Positions 63,944 through 64,000 of a stretch of DNA of 64,000 bases are shown piece by piece. This DNA is from an uncultured Collinsella sp. (GTDB lineage Bacteria > Actinomycetota > Coriobacteriia > Coriobacteriales > Coriobacteriaceae). The position numbers were made by a program, and so were the translations under genes. The notes below the pieces were generated by a model. It was not told the DNA's origin and made no database searches. It saw nothing but the letters and a program-made list of their open reading frames with translations. The DNA lies in contig CATYSO010000002.1 in the NCBI GenBank assembly GCA_958412345.1, positions 94,127-158,126 on the forward strand, in the 5' to 3' direction. How positions within the stretch are numbered: the stretch's first letter is position 1; every line of letters starts with the position of its first letter.

Positions 63944-64000
63944 AATGAACTGCGTCCCGAATCTTGGCCTTCTTTATTAGAAGCGAACACTAGGACGCTT

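Overview
The window looks like chromosomal DNA of a GC-rich actinobacterium of the class Coriobacteriia, most likely Collinsella or a close relative. This is inference from gene content and order: the end of the ribosomal-protein/secretion operon (secY-adk-map-infA-rpmJ-rpsM-rpsK-rpsD-rpoA-rplQ-truA), a two-piece transketolase, ftsEX next to RNase R, a two-hairpin leader before rpmE that fits the published L31-Coriobacteria motif, and an anaerobe-type rubredoxin/flavin reductase pair. By my reading of 57 coding ends, about 32 stop at TAG, 19 at TAA and only 6 at TGA, which is unusual for GC-rich DNA.

Layout. 1-7.1 kb: secY (5' end outside the window) through truA. 7.3-15 kb: a glycosyltransferase, argR, a class A penicillin-binding protein (minus), a U32 peptidase and tyrS. 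15-21 kb: adenine deaminase, two HAD phosphatases, citrate synthase and an ACT-domain protein. 21.0-28.7 kb: an accessory island bounded by a 68-bp direct repeat. 28.9-41.5 kb: rpmE, secA, prfB, a YitT protein, split transketolase, ftsEX, rnr. 41.7-48 kb: a serine recombinase, a VanZ-like protein and a MurNAc recycling cluster (RpiR regulator, murQ, murP, mupG). 48-54 kb: an ArsC-like protein, tRNA-Gln and tRNA-Glu, smpB, flavin reductase and rubredoxin, an Nramp transporter, gpmA. 54.4-64 kb: glutamate synthase gltBD, an uncharacterised protein, an amidohydrolase and a zinc-ribbon membrane protein.

The island is the best candidate for a new system. It carries an integrase remnant, an HTH regulator with a DUF2975 membrane protein, and two cassettes that each pair a small signal-peptide-bearing protein with an unusual ABC exporter. 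Cassette 1 is peptide, double-length permease, separate ATPase. Cassette 2 is a permease-ATPase fusion, then peptide. The two permease halves of cassette 1 and the permease domain of the fusion share a layout (first helix, large outside domain, helix bundle) and a motif ending NG-x-G...YP, and both ATPases have APNG-x-GKT as Walker A. I infer a secreted-peptide (bacteriocin-like or signalling) export/immunity system, comparable in layout to the lactococcin-972 type but not clearly the same family.

The second strong theme is a dense set of intergenic palindromes. At least five sequence families recur, many carrying GGGAC/GTCCC, and some appear to serve as terminators of neighbouring genes.
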